From assembly GCA_965240325.2 (NCBI GenBank), contig OZ251226.1:2542001-2606000 (forward strand): DNA of 64,000 nucleotides. The letters run 5' to 3'. The notes below the pieces were generated by a model that saw nothing but the letters and a program-made list of their open reading frames with translations, was not told the origin of the DNA and searched no databases. Of the stretch, positions 10,033-21,071 are shown piece after piece. This DNA is from Rebecca billardiae RCC1528 (lineage: Eukaryota; Haptophyta). How positions within the stretch are numbered: position 1 is the stretch's first letter; each line of letters begins with the position of its first letter. A program made the position numbers and the translations under genes.

Positions 10033-11322
10033 ATGACGGCGGCGCGGCGTCTGATCCACGCGCTCGCCGCGTGCACCGCGCTCCTCAGCGCCGGTGAACA
10101 GTGTCCGCCCTCCGCAAACTGGACGCAGTGCTGCGCCGTGCGCGACTGTGCACCTGCGCTGGCCACGTTTGACGACGGCACGACGTGCACGCCCACTCGC
10201 CGAGTGTCGGAGAGATCCGGCAGGCAGAGCCTCGCAGGGCCGTGCCCGTTTCCCGCCGCACCGGGGACGCGCGGGCCCCGCGTCCCGTACTACTACACGC
10301 TCCACGTCCCAAAGACCGGCGGGAGCTCCGCCAAGGCGTGCCTCGCGCGGCTCGCGGAGTACCACGCGCGCGCCATCAACGCGAGCGTGAGCAGGGCGCA
10401 CACGCCCAACAGGGCAGCCATCGCGGTCGGCGGGGTGGAGGTGCCGTACTTCGAGTTCCGCGCGTCCGGCTGGATCGCGGGCGTGCGCGGCGTGCGGCTC
10501 GTCGCCATCGTGCGCTCGCCCGTGCCGCACACGCGCTCCGTCTATGGCATGCTCAACTACAACAAGTACTCGCCGGAGCACCGCAGGCGGCAGCGGCTCG
10601 GGCTGCCGTCGCTGCTCAACATGACGTACGCACAGTGGCTGCTGGTGTGGAAGGACGCGTGGGACACCGCGCGCGCGAACGAGTCCGCCTGCCCGGCCGC
10701 CGCGGTGCGCGCGAGCCGGCTGACGACGGGCACGACGTGGCACGCGGCCAACATGCAGACGTACTTCTGGGGCGCGCGCACGCCGCCGACGGCACCCGCC
10801 GCCGGCGGTGGGGGGCACGCGCGCGGCCCGTGGGCGGTGATCTGGTGCCACTTCGTCGCGCGCGACGGCGAGGCGGCCCTCGCGCGCGCGCACGGGCTGC
10901 TGCGCGCCGCGTGGCTCATGGGCGTCACCTCGCGCATGGAGGCGCTGTGGCACCTCGGGCTGCGCCGGCTCGGGCTGCCGCCCCACATCCTGCGCGAGGC
11001 GCTGCAGGACAGGCTTTGGAAGCGGAGGGTGACGCACAACACGGGCGTGGAGGCGCTGCACATCCGGGTGGAGGGAGCCGTGCTGGGGGCGGCGCAGGCC
11101 ATCAACTCGCTGGACGGCGCGCTGTACGAGCACGCCAGCGCTCGGCTGCAGGCCGACTTGGACGCCACCGACGGCGCCGATGGAGACGCGTCCGCCCACG
11201 ATCCAAATGCGAAGCCCGCACGCTTCCGAGATGGCATCAACGGCAGTATGGCACACACGCGTCAACTGCCAGCCACGCAGGGCCAGGGACAGGCCCCGCA
11301 GGGGCAAGTCGAGTCCGCGTGA
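10033..11322 (+). CDS. Golgi-type sulfotransferase (type II membrane or secreted)
   Basis: 429 residues from ATG 10033; an in-frame ATG at 9982 would add 17, but 10033 places a hydrophobic signal/anchor (MTAARRLIHALAACTALLSA) at the N-terminus. The 5'-phosphosulfate loop is HVPKTGGSSAK near residue 92, and the 3'-phosphate loop is VAIVRSPVPHTRSVY near residue 157, together marking a PAPS-dependent sulfotransferase of the carbohydrate type. A Cys-rich stretch (about residues 25-55) precedes the catalytic domain. It probably sulfates secreted polysaccharide or glycoprotein in the Golgi; the acceptor cannot be told from sequence. It is divergent from the RING gene and unrelated in detail to the second sulfotransferase at 40.5 kb. 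Confidence 0.82.
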   Translation: MTAARRLIHALAACTALLSAGEQCPPSANWTQCCAVRDCAPALATFDDGTTCTPTRRVSERSGRQSLAGPCPFPAAPGTRGPRVPYYYTLHVPKTGGSSAKACLARLAEYHARAINASVSRAHTPNRAAIAVGGVEVPYFEFRASGWIAGVRGVRLVAIVRSPVPHTRSVYGMLNYNKYSPEHRRRQRLGLPSLLNMTYAQWLLVWKDAWDTARANESACPAAAVRASRLTTGTTWHAANMQTYFWGARTPPTAPAAGGGGHARGPWAVIWCHFVARDGEAALARAHGLLRAAWLMGVTSRMEALWHLGLRRLGLPPHILREALQDRLWKRRVTHNTGVEALHIRVEGAVLGAAQAINSLDGALYEHASARLQADLDATDGADGDASAHDPNAKPARFRDGINGSMAHTRQLPATQGQGQAPQGQVESA

Positions 11323-12235
<913 letters not shown>

Positions 12236-13897
12236 TCACTCTCGCGTCGTTGCCAGCATGTGCACCGGTCCGCGGTCGTATTCGCAGAAGCGCACATCGC
12301 GCTGCTTGTGGCTCATCTTGGGGCGGCCTGCCCTGAGCGAGCAGTTGGTGTGTCGCTCGCGCCACCCGCCCGTGGCACTGCACAGCATCGGCAGGTCGGC
12401 TGGCGTGTAGGCGGGCGTGCGCACGCGGAGCGGCGTGCACACGCCCGAGCAGTGCAGATGCGTGCCGCTCGGATCTGAGCACATCTGGCGCAGCGTCGCG
12501 CCGCCGCGACCGAGTCCAGCCGTCCACGACCGGATCTCGCACGTGGCGCGATCGACGGCGAGCGGCTGACCGCGCGCCATGCTCGCCTCTGCGGTGTGGA
12601 ATGGCCACTGCACTGGCACGTACACGTCGTCGCACAGCATCAGGTCGAGCAAGCCGAAGCTCGGCTGGTACCGCGCGTACGCGAGCGAGCGGTCGAGGTG
12701 CAACGGGCCTGCCCACACGCTGCCTTGCTTCGCCCGCCCCCGGGCCTCGTCCACGAGGGCGAGCCTGAGCCGCAGCGGGAGGCTCATGCCCGCTCCGAGC
12801 GCCGCACCGTCGAGCGCCGCGTTTGGGTTGGCGCGGAAGTTCGGGTCCGTCATGAACGCCCGGCCGGAAGCGTCGATGCGGAAATCGGCCGAGGCGACGC
12901 CGGTGTACCCGAGCGCCTTGGCCAGCGCGGCAAGCCCGGCGCCGGCATCGGGCGCGTTCATGGTGACGCTCACGACCGAGATGCCCTTGGCTCCGAACGT
13001 GGCGAGCGGCGCCTGCGCAAAGCCCGCGACCATCTCGCCATCGAGAAAGACGGCGTTGAAGGCGATATTCGTGCCGTTCACGTACTGCTGCACGGTGTAA
13101 GGTACCTTGCCCAGGGCGAACATCCTGAGCGTCGAGCTGACGCACTCGCGCGTGGGGCAGATCTTGACGCCGCGGCCGGCGCCGTCGCTGTCGCTCTTGA
13201 TCGCCACTGGCACGAGCGAGAGCGCCTGCTGCAGCTGCTCGTCGCTCGCGCCCGTGGCAGGCACGATCACCGCGCGCGGTACTCGCACCCCCACGCGTCG
13301 TGCGATGTCGAGCATCGCCGACTTGATGCCCAGAGAGCTCCACTCCTGGCGCGCGAGGGGCAGCGAGCAACGGAGGGCCATCGCCACGCGCTGCCATTTG
13401 GGATCTGTGCTGCCTTCGACGCTCCGATAGGCCCGCACGAGCAGCCGCGACGTCGTTGCCATGTCCGGTATGACGAGGGATGGCCCAAAGTCGGAGATCG
13501 CCTGCGTGACGTCCGCCTTCGTCGGCTGCCTGAACGTCTGCCGCGAGAAGGGCAGCGCTGCTCGGGAGGGCGCGGGCGTCGACTCGAACGGGCACAGGTG
13601 GCGGGGGACGAGCCGCGGGCAGTGCTGCGTGAGGATGCCGATCTGCCAACCGCTCTCGGAGAAGCTACTCAGAGTGGCCAGAATGCCCGGCATGTCGCTG
13701 GCATACACGAACAGCACGCGCGAGGCACCGCTGCTCCGGACCGAGCGGCAGCTGGCGCTCACCGAGTCGGCAAACGCTTGGAGAGGCGCGACCGCGTCGC
13801 TCGCATTCGACTGGCTGCCCGCGGCGAGCTCTCCGCTCATGCCAGCGGCGGGCTGGCCGGCAGCGAGCTGAGCTGCCAGTAGTAGCGCGACGCGCAT
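12236..13897 (-). CDS. ATP-grasp family protein with signal peptide
   Basis: 553 residues, single exon. Residues 1-19 are a clear signal peptide (MRVALLLAAQLAAGQPAAG). The middle matches the ATP-grasp fold: the nucleotide-binding PVAIKSDSDGAGRGVK near residue 230, a YVNGTNIAFNAVFLDGEMV strand pair near 268, and the metal-binding VASADFRIDASGR-FMTDPNFRANPNA segment near 335-355. Acidic and Asn residues appropriate for Mg-ATP binding are present. The enzymes form amide or peptide-like bonds through an acyl phosphate; the substrate here is unknown. A secreted or endomembrane ATP-grasp enzyme is unusual. The last ~120 residues are Cys-rich and unlike the family core, suggesting disulfides in a lumenal setting. 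It faces the upstream sulfotransferase tail-to-tail. Confidence 0.75.
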   Translation of the reverse strand: MRVALLLAAQLAAGQPAAGMSGELAAGSQSNASDAVAPLQAFADSVSASCRSVRSSGASRVLFVYASDMPGILATLSSFSESGWQIGILTQHCPRLVPRHLCPFESTPAPSRAALPFSRQTFRQPTKADVTQAISDFGPSLVIPDMATTSRLLVRAYRSVEGSTDPKWQRVAMALRCSLPLARQEWSSLGIKSAMLDIARRVGVRVPRAVIVPATGASDEQLQQALSLVPVAIKSDSDGAGRGVKICPTRECVSSTLRMFALGKVPYTVQQYVNGTNIAFNAVFLDGEMVAGFAQAPLATFGAKGISVVSVTMNAPDAGAGLAALAKALGYTGVASADFRIDASGRAFMTDPNFRANPNAALDGAALGAGMSLPLRLRLALVDEARGRAKQGSVWAGPLHLDRSLAYARYQPSFGLLDLMLCDDVYVPVQWPFHTAEASMARGQPLAVDRATCEIRSWTAGLGRGGATLRQMCSDPSGTHLHCSGVCTPLRVRTPAYTPADLPMLCSATGGWRERHTNCSLRAGRPKMSHKQRDVRFCEYDRGPVHMLATTRE

Positions 13898-14408
13898 GAG
13901 CGTCGCATCTCCGCAGTCACGCGGTCGGCGGCGGCGGTCCTGGACTCCTGGTTTTTTTTCTATCTAATTCCCCATGATAACGGCATAACGGGCTCCGTGG
14001 TGGAACTGCTTCCTGAATGGTGACGAAACAGAGTACTAGACTAATTCTATGATTTTTAAAAGACACAGGCACGAGGGCGCAGCTCTCCTGATTCGTCTGT
14101 CGAAGTACTGATTGGAGACAGAGGGTGTGAGCGCGTTGGCCGCGGGTGAGGACCTAGTCGTCGTCGATGCCGGATCACACGGAGGCAGTAGGTGCCCAGG
14201 GATGCCGCTGAAGTCAGTATTTGCAGTCGTCGCCAGCCCTTGGTCATCATGTACTTGTACGCGTCGACGTTCCGAGGCCGTGTTCGAGTTGCGGATGCAG
14301 TGGTGCAGATAGTGGATGGGGTCGCCCTGGCCGGTGTGTGCGGCCTTGGTCTTGCCGAGTTGCGGAAGTAGTCGCCACTAGTAGTAGTACGTACCATTAT
14401 TCAGACGG

Positions 14409-14435
14409 GCATTGCCGGGTTGCACCCGGCAATGC
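14409..14435. repeat. Perfect 12-bp inverted repeat (hairpin)
   Basis: Arms 14409-14420 and 14424-14435 (GCATTGCCGGGT and its reverse complement) flank a TGC loop. The outer GCATTGCC/GGCAATGC resembles the outer part of the hairpin at 1659-1689. Confidence 0.85.
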
Positions 14436-14554
14436 TGCTGCATTAATATTCACCCCGGTCCCCCCGGCTTTCGCTCACGCCGTCAGACTCACTGAGTCTC
14501 CGAGTCAGACCGAGACCTTTCGAATTCGGGGGCCGGGGGGCCGTGCGCCATAAC

Positions 14555-14694
<140 letters not shown>

Positions 14695-14972
14695 CTCATC
14701 GCTCGTCACTACAAATGTCGTAGGCACCGCGTGAATCTGACGAGTCACCGTTACTAACACCGTCGCCAAGACACCGAGTAAGAATCCCGGCTCAATCCGG
14801 GCCCGGTCAAGCCATCAAGCCCAAGGCGACACACCAGCCGCGGCTGGGCCGTGGGCGCCCAGCGACTTTGACATCGCGACAGACCAGGCTGCTGCACTCC
14901 CGCGCCGCGCCACGCGCGGTCCGAAGGCGCACCACCCGTCCCGAGCCGAGCCCCGCTGCCCCGCGTCCTTAC

Positions 14973-17900
14973 TCACAGCGAGTAGCGCCCCTGCTGCGCC
15001 GACTGGATGAGGCTGGCCATCCGGTCGGACAGCCCTCGCAGCTCGCCCAGCTTGCCCTCGAGCTCGTCGATGCGGCGCTCGAGGCGCTCCTCGACCGCGC
15101 GCGCGCTGCCCGTGACGGCGTGCGGCGGCCTCGGGATCAGCGTCTGCGGCGGCATGTCCGCCGCCGCCTCGAGCACGTGCACCCACTGCCACTGGTGCTC
15201 GCGCTGCCGCCGCCGGTGCGGCAGCATCGCGTCGTAAGCGTCAACGATCAGCGCGGCGCGCTGCCCGAGCTCCACGTCGCGCGCGTGCGCCTCGAGCTCG
15301 GCGTAGGTGCGCGAGGCGATGAGCAGCAGCACGTTGGCCGAGCACACGACGACCGCGATCACGAACGCCTGCGGGCGCGCCGGGGCGGGGGCGGGGGCGG
15401 GCTCAGCGCCTGGGCGCGCCGAGTGCGCGCGCGGCGCGGCGCGGCGCGGCGCGGCGCGGCGCGCGCGGCGCGGACCGCGTGGTGCGCGCGCGCGTCCGAC
15501 GGCGCCGGCAGCAGCAGCGCGGACGAGAGCGCGAAGGCGCAGAGCAGCGTGGCGCCGACGAGCAGCGCGGGCAGCGCGTTGCGCGCCGAGCGGCACAGCG
15601 CCACCGTCGCGAGGCACAGCGGGCGCACGCCCCTGAGCGAGTACACCACGCGCTCCACCAGTAGGAGTAGGGAGCCCACGATCAGCGTGTGCAGGGCGAG
15701 CCGCAGCATGCGCAGCGCGCTGGGCGCGGGCTCGGCGTCGGCGGGGAGCCGCGAGTGCGCGAGCATGCAGCCGAGCATCAGCGCGCCGCCGAGCGGCGTC
15801 TGCGCCCAGAAGCCGCGGCAGTGCAGGATGCTGCCCACGGCGGCCGGGCCGTGGCGCGCCGCCCGCGCGGCCGAGCGCGGCGCGGCCGCGCCGCGCCACA
15901 GCCGCCAGCCGCGCGCGGACGCGCCGCCGCTGGGTGCGCCCGAGCGCGCGGCGTCGGCGCGTCGGCGCGCGAGCGTGGCGTGCGCGTGCGCGAGCCCGTG
16001 GAGCACCATCGTCAGGTTGACGCAGACCACGGGAAACGCGAGCAGATAGAGCAGCGCGCGCAGCGCGCTCATGCGCAGCAGCGGCAGCGGCGCGCTCAGA
16101 CCGCACGCGCCGTCCGCGTCCGCGCAGATGCCGTGCGGGCAGACGAGCGTGACGAGCGCCCAGTACGCGCACGCCGCGGCGAGGTGCGCGCACACGCCCA
16201 CCGCGCGCGCCGCCGAGTGCTTTCCCACGAGCACCTCCGCCCACAGCGCCTCGACCGTCGCGCTGACGCACGACGTCTCGAACACGCGCAGCGGGTGGCC
16301 CGCGGCGGACATGCTAGCGTGGTGCACCAGAGCGTGCAGCGCGTTGCGCGAGGTGAGCAGCGGGAGCGGCACGCGCTTGGGCCGCACGTGCACGCCGACG
16401 AGCGTGTTGCTCGCCGAGTGCGCGTCGTGCTTCACGTCCACCGACTGCCAGATGTGCGTCCCCACGCCGCCCCACGACGGGAAGAGCGCGAGCGTCGTCG
16501 AGCGCACGCCGCCGGTCGCCAGCTCGATGAGCGCGCCCGACCGCTCGAGCCCGACGAGGGGGTCGCAGAGGAAGGTGCCGATGGCGGCGCCGAGGCCGTC
16601 GGCGGCGACGCGCGGGATCAGCCGGCGCGCCACCACGCGCCGCAGCGGCAGCGGCGCGCGGCACGACGCGACGAGCAGCGCGTGGATCGTCGGCAGGTCC
16701 CGCTTCCGGATCGCGAGCTCGAACGAAGGCGTCTCTTGCCGCGCGGCCGGCAGCAGCGCGAGCGCGGGCACCTGGTCGAGGAGGCGGCCGACGAGCGCGC
16801 GCTTGTGCCGCGAGATGAGCACGTCGAGCATGCGCGCGCTGCCGTCCTGCAGCGGCTGCAGACCCTTGTCCCGGTAGATGCCGTCGTTCTTCGTCGGCAG
16901 CGCATTCAGCGCCATCTGGCGCGCGCAGTCGACCGTCGGCGCGCGCGCGCGCGCGCGAGCGAGCGAGCGACTCAGCGCGGGCGCGCGCGCGCGCAAGCGC
17001 GGAGGGGCTGGAGCGCGTGAGCACGCGCCCGCCCGGCCGCGCGCTCGGCCGGCCGAGGCGACGGCGCGCCGCCTGCCACCCGCCGCCCGCACCGCCCTCG
17101 CACACGCGCCCTCTGCCCCGCGCGCACCTGCGGGTGCGTGCTGACCAGCCCGACCAGCAGCGCCTCGGCCTTGAAGCCCGGCTCGTCGTCGCTCCAGACC
17201 GCCGAGGAGGTGCGCAGCAGCGGCGCGGCCTCGAGGGGCTTGGACAGCGCGAGGCGGGAGCCGTCGCACGAGTACACCGCGAACGACTGGTTCCCGTCCG
17301 CCACCACGCGCCCGTCCCCCGAGAAGGCGAGCACGAGCGGCCAGTACGAGCGAGGCACGCCGCAGTCGGCAAACACCACGCCCGAGGTGACGTCGAGCAC
17401 GGTCACCGTCTTGTTGTGCCCGCCGATGCCGACGAAGCGGTCGTCGGCGGACCACGCGAGGCCCATCACCCACCCCATGTTGGGCATCTCGAACACCGCC
17501 TCCTGCGTTGTCGTGTCGAAGAGGAAGAGCTTCCCGTTCCCGCCGACGGCGACGTGTCGGCAGTCGTGCGACATCGCATACGCCTGCACGCGCACCACGC
17601 CCAGCTGCAGCATCAGGTTCTTGAGCTGCCGCTCCTTCACGTCGGTCTCGAGGTAGAAGGAGGCGCGGCCGAAGCCCGCGGCGAGCGGGCCGAACTCGTC
17701 CTGCAGCCGGAAGATCGAGAACCACGCCGAGCTCGTGTCCCGCCGCTTGCTCGCCTCGATCGTCTGCGAGTGCGTGTTGACGAGGAGCGCCTGCGTTGCG
17801 GTCGCGACCGCGACCATGCTGCCGTCCGCCGACCAGCGCAGCCCGTGCCGCGCCTCCTCCTCCTTGGCGGGCACGTCGCCGTCGAGCTTGACGCTCGCCA

Positions 17901-19530
17901 CCTCGGCGAGGTGGCTCGGCTCGCCCGCGTACACGAGCAGCCGCTTCCCCGCCAGCGCGGCGAGCTTGCCCTTGAGCTGCGCGTCGTGCATGATGCGCGC
18001 GTGCAGCTCGTGCGGGATCTGATACCGGTCGAGCAGCCGGCTCACCACCTTCACGGTCGGCGTGTCGAAGGGCGAGTAGGCGAGGGCGACGACGTCGCCG
18101 GGCATGGTGAGCTCGTCCACCACGCCCGAGTGCGCCGACGCGTACACGCGCACGATCGCGTTGCGCGCCAGCGCGATCATCGAGCCGTCGTGGTTGAGCG
18201 CCATCGCGCGCACGCGCCCGCCCAGCCGGCTCTCGGGGATGATCGCGTCGCCCGACGAGTTGATGTCGTACAGGTGGACGGCGCCGCCGACGCGGCAGTA
18301 GAGGAGGCCGCCGCGCGCGAAGCCGATGTTGTTCACGCCCTCCAGCTCGCACAGCGGGCACAGCGTCGCCAGGTCGATCAGCGTCAGCACGCCGCTCTCG
18401 CGGCCCGACTGCGCGGCGACAATCAGCCCTGCAAACGCCGGGTGGCCGCTCGGGTGCGGCGGCGTGACCGAGACGCCGGGCGGCGGCGGCGAGGAGGGGA
18501 AGGAGATGGCCAGGCCGTGCTGGTGCTGCACGGGCATCACGATCTCCGCGATCGGCGCGAACCCGTTCGGCACGTCGTACAGCGCCACCTTCCAGTCGCC
18601 GCCGGTGAGCGCGAGGATGGCGCCCGACGCGTCAAAGCACACGGCGTTGATGTACCCGCCGCGCCCGAGCACCTTGAGCAGCCGGCTGCCGCTCGCGGCG
18701 GTGCCCGCCGCCGATGCGTCGGCGCTCGCGGACGCGGCGGGCGGCGTCTGGCTGCCTGCCAGCCACGGGCTCGGCCCGCCGCTGCCCGCGCGAAGCCCAG
18801 CCGCGCCGCTCGCCGCCGAGGCGCCCGCGCCGCCGCCGTTGCCGCCCCCCGCCGACACGGCTCCGCTCGCGCCACCGGCGCTCCCCGTCGAGAGCCGCGA
18901 GTCGCCGAGCGGCTGCTTCATGTCCCACACAGTGCACTTGCGCATGTCCCCACCGACGACGAGCAGGTCGCCGCCCGGCGAGAACTTGACGCACGTGCCG
19001 TACGCAAAGAGGTAGACGGTCAGATCGAACTCAAACACGGGCTCCCACTCGCCCTGCGAGATGTCGTACACGGTGGCCTTGCGGTCGCGGCCGGTCATCG
19101 CGATGTGCATGCCGTCGGGCGAGAGCGCTATTCCGTGGATCTGCGTGTCGCGGCTCAGGAAGATCGCCTGCACCTCGCCGCTCTGCCCGTTGCCGAGGTG
19201 CGCCACCATCACCCAGTTCTCCTCCTTGCCCGCGGCCGCGATCGTCGTGTTGGTGGCGGAGACCTCGACGACGGACACGTCGTTCTCGAGGTTGTTGACC
19301 TGCGCGACGATCGCCTGGTCGGACATGTTCGGGTTCGGCCCCTTGAGCCATCGCTCCTCGAAGTACTCCTCGCGAAGCACGATCACCGAGCGGCCAAGCC
19401 CGATCACAATGAGCGAGCCATCCGGCGACAGCGTGAGTGCGCCGAGCCGCGAGTTGATCGAGAGGTCCTCCATCGGACGGACGCACGCGCGCATGTGCGC
19501 GGGCATGATCCGCTTCACATTTCGCACCAT
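14973..19530 (-). CDS. WD40-repeat plus six-membrane-segment protein with C-terminal coiled coil
   Basis: Three exons by my reading: 19530-17128, 16915-15476 and 15368-14973, giving 1412 residues; both introns (212 and 107 bp) are phase 0, with donors GTGCGCG and GTCCGCG. Residues 1-~790 are a WD40-type propeller region (repeats such as GALTLSPDGSLIVIG, IHGIALSPDGMHIAMTG, VMGLAWSADDRFVGIGG) with a Gly/Ser/Ala-rich insert near 210-280. A helical linker (about 800-960) leads to about six hydrophobic segments (roughly 1020-1300), the last being AFVIAVVVCSANVLLLIAS at the start of exon 3. A final coiled coil (VEERLERRIDELEGKLGEL) lies near 1370-1395. This order resembles TRP-like or other 6-TM channel proteins with large N-terminal sensors, but the loop between the last two helices is too short for a standard pore, so channel function is uncertain. 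Confidence 0.72.
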
Positions 19531-20414
19531 GGGTGCTTCCGAGCGCGCCCGGGAGCTCGCTCGGCGTCGCGGTGATCAGCAGTGGCGGCGGAGCCAGCGG
19601 GCCACGCCACAGCAAGCGCAGCTTGGCTAGAAGTCCGGGTGGCTCCCGGCAAGGCGCTTTGAATGCCGAAGCCCGTGCCCATCGTGAAACCTTTCCCGTT
19701 TTTTTGGCTTTTTTCGTCAGCTTGATCGTCGCCGAAAAAATGGCGCACGACAGACGATGATGGTCACTCGCCTTTGATTTCGTACCCATGCACTTCCTGG
19801 TGGGCCTGACGACGTCCGGACGACGACAACAACGACATCCGCCATGGGGACCAACATCAACGTGCTCACACCACTGCCACTGCTGCAAGCTTCGACCAGT
19901 ACCACTACAGACGAATCAGGAGAGCTGCGCCCTCGTGCCTGTGTCTTTAAATCATAGAATTGGTCATGGACTAGTGATGGACGCGCGGCGTCTCCTGTCG
20001 TCGTCAGGCCGATGATCGAGTGACAGACAGTGATGCCAGTCAAGCGCTCTCCAGCTCTCCTATGTCACACCGGCCTGGCCGTGCTTAAACTGCTTAATGA
20101 AGTTGCCCTCGGGCAGGGTGGTGTCTGGTGAGGGCTGAGGCACCATAAGGCATAACTCATAAGCCTAAGGCCCCGGATCCCGGCGGAGGCGGCGGACGAT
20201 TGAACCCGCATATTCCAGTCGATCAGCCGCGCGGACTTACTCACTTACTGACTACTGAGTTACTCGTAAGTGCCTCAAGTCAGTCAGCCTGCCTGCCACT
20301 CTCCGCCTCTCGCGGACGCGGTCGGGCCTGTCCTAGTACGGCTAGCCGTAGTAGCGGTAGTACTCCGGGAGTACGGTTCGCAACTAAGCCGTGCGCAGCA
20401 GACTTGCGCCGTGA
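19531..20414. other. Gap between genes, no gene seen
   Basis: The part next to 19530 includes T-runs and, on the minus strand, TTTTTTCGG (complement of 19732-19740) about 200 bases upstream of the WD40 gene. The rest (19760-20400) has no coherent frame. Confidence 0.5.
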
Positions 20415-21008
20415 TCATGCGGGCGCGCCCGAGAGCCGCGCCGGCCCATGCGCGTGCCCACCCCTGGGTCGCGTGCCCGATGCCGGGGCTGCATGCTCGC
20501 CGGCACTCGTGTCCGCGAGCAGGGCCTGCACGGCGACATCAAACTGAGGGGGGGTGACCTGCACGGCAGAGAGGGCTTCGCCCGCACGCCCCCAGCCCAG
20601 GAGCGCGGCCCAGCGAGCGCTGTCCGCCGACAGTGCGTCTCGGCTGTTGCAAACCAGCGCGGCCAGCCTCCTCACCACCTCGTCCGCGCCCAGGCACGGC
20701 TCGTCGCGGAAAACGATCGTTGCGATCGACACTGGCATGCCAAGGGCGACGCCGTGCCGCGCGTAAAACTCGACGAATGTGGACAGCACGCTGCGGAACC
20801 GCACATCCTCCGAGAAGACCGAGTCCAGCCCCTCGCGGTAGCCGGCGTCGAACGCATCCTGCATCACACTGTCTTGCCCCGCCGCAACGCCGTCCGAGAA
20901 GCCGAGCGTGGACATGCGCGACTCGAGGTGCGCGTACTCGCGCTCGCGGCGCCTCTGCTCGAAGGCCGGTGCAACCGTCTCCTCATCGTCCTCGAGCCAG
21001 TCGTCCAT
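20415..21008 (-). CDS. Yae1-domain protein (YAE1/LTO1 family)
   Basis: 197 residues from ATG 21008. An acidic N-terminus (MDDWLEDDEETV) is followed near residues 40-65 by FSDGVAAGQDSVMQDAFDAGYREG, the hallmark deca-GX3 (GXXXG-type) helix of the Yae1 N-terminal domain. In yeast, Yae1 and Lto1 form an adaptor that delivers iron-sulfur clusters to the ABC protein Rli1/ABCE1, which is needed for ribosome recycling; a similar cytosolic role is expected. The rest is helical and not family-specific, and the C-terminal ~25 residues are low complexity. The frame continues upstream to 21326, but that part is Arg-rich shadow of the RecQ gene. Divergent from the RecQ helicase with 63 bp between starts. 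Confidence 0.78.
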   Translation of the reverse strand: MDDWLEDDEETVAPAFEQRRREREYAHLESRMSTLGFSDGVAAGQDSVMQDAFDAGYREGLDSVFSEDVRFRSVLSTFVEFYARHGVALGMPVSIATIVFRDEPCLGADEVVRRLAALVCNSRDALSADSARWAALLGWGRAGEALSAVQVTPPQFDVAVQALLADTSAGEHAAPASGTRPRGGHAHGPARLSGAPA

Positions 21009-21071
21009 CTGTCCGCGCGCGTCCCACGACACCCGCGAGCCGGAGCGCGACGCTCGCGTCCGGCGACGCCA
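21009..21071. promoter_or_regulatory. 63-bp shared promoter between Yae1-like and RecQ genes
   Basis: The two start codons face away from each other across only 63 bp, so the genes must share or overlap promoter elements. No known motif is obvious. Confidence 0.45.

Noticed and set aside
17017-19575. 852-codon plus-strand frame opposite the WD40 gene
   Set aside because: Same length as the real exon frame but highly basic with His/Arg/Asp shadow composition; the minus frame has clear WD40 repeats.
20195-20225. GGGTTCAAT-like string (minus strand) suggesting a tRNA
   Set aside because: The loop would be eight bases and no upstream A box or acceptor stem fits.
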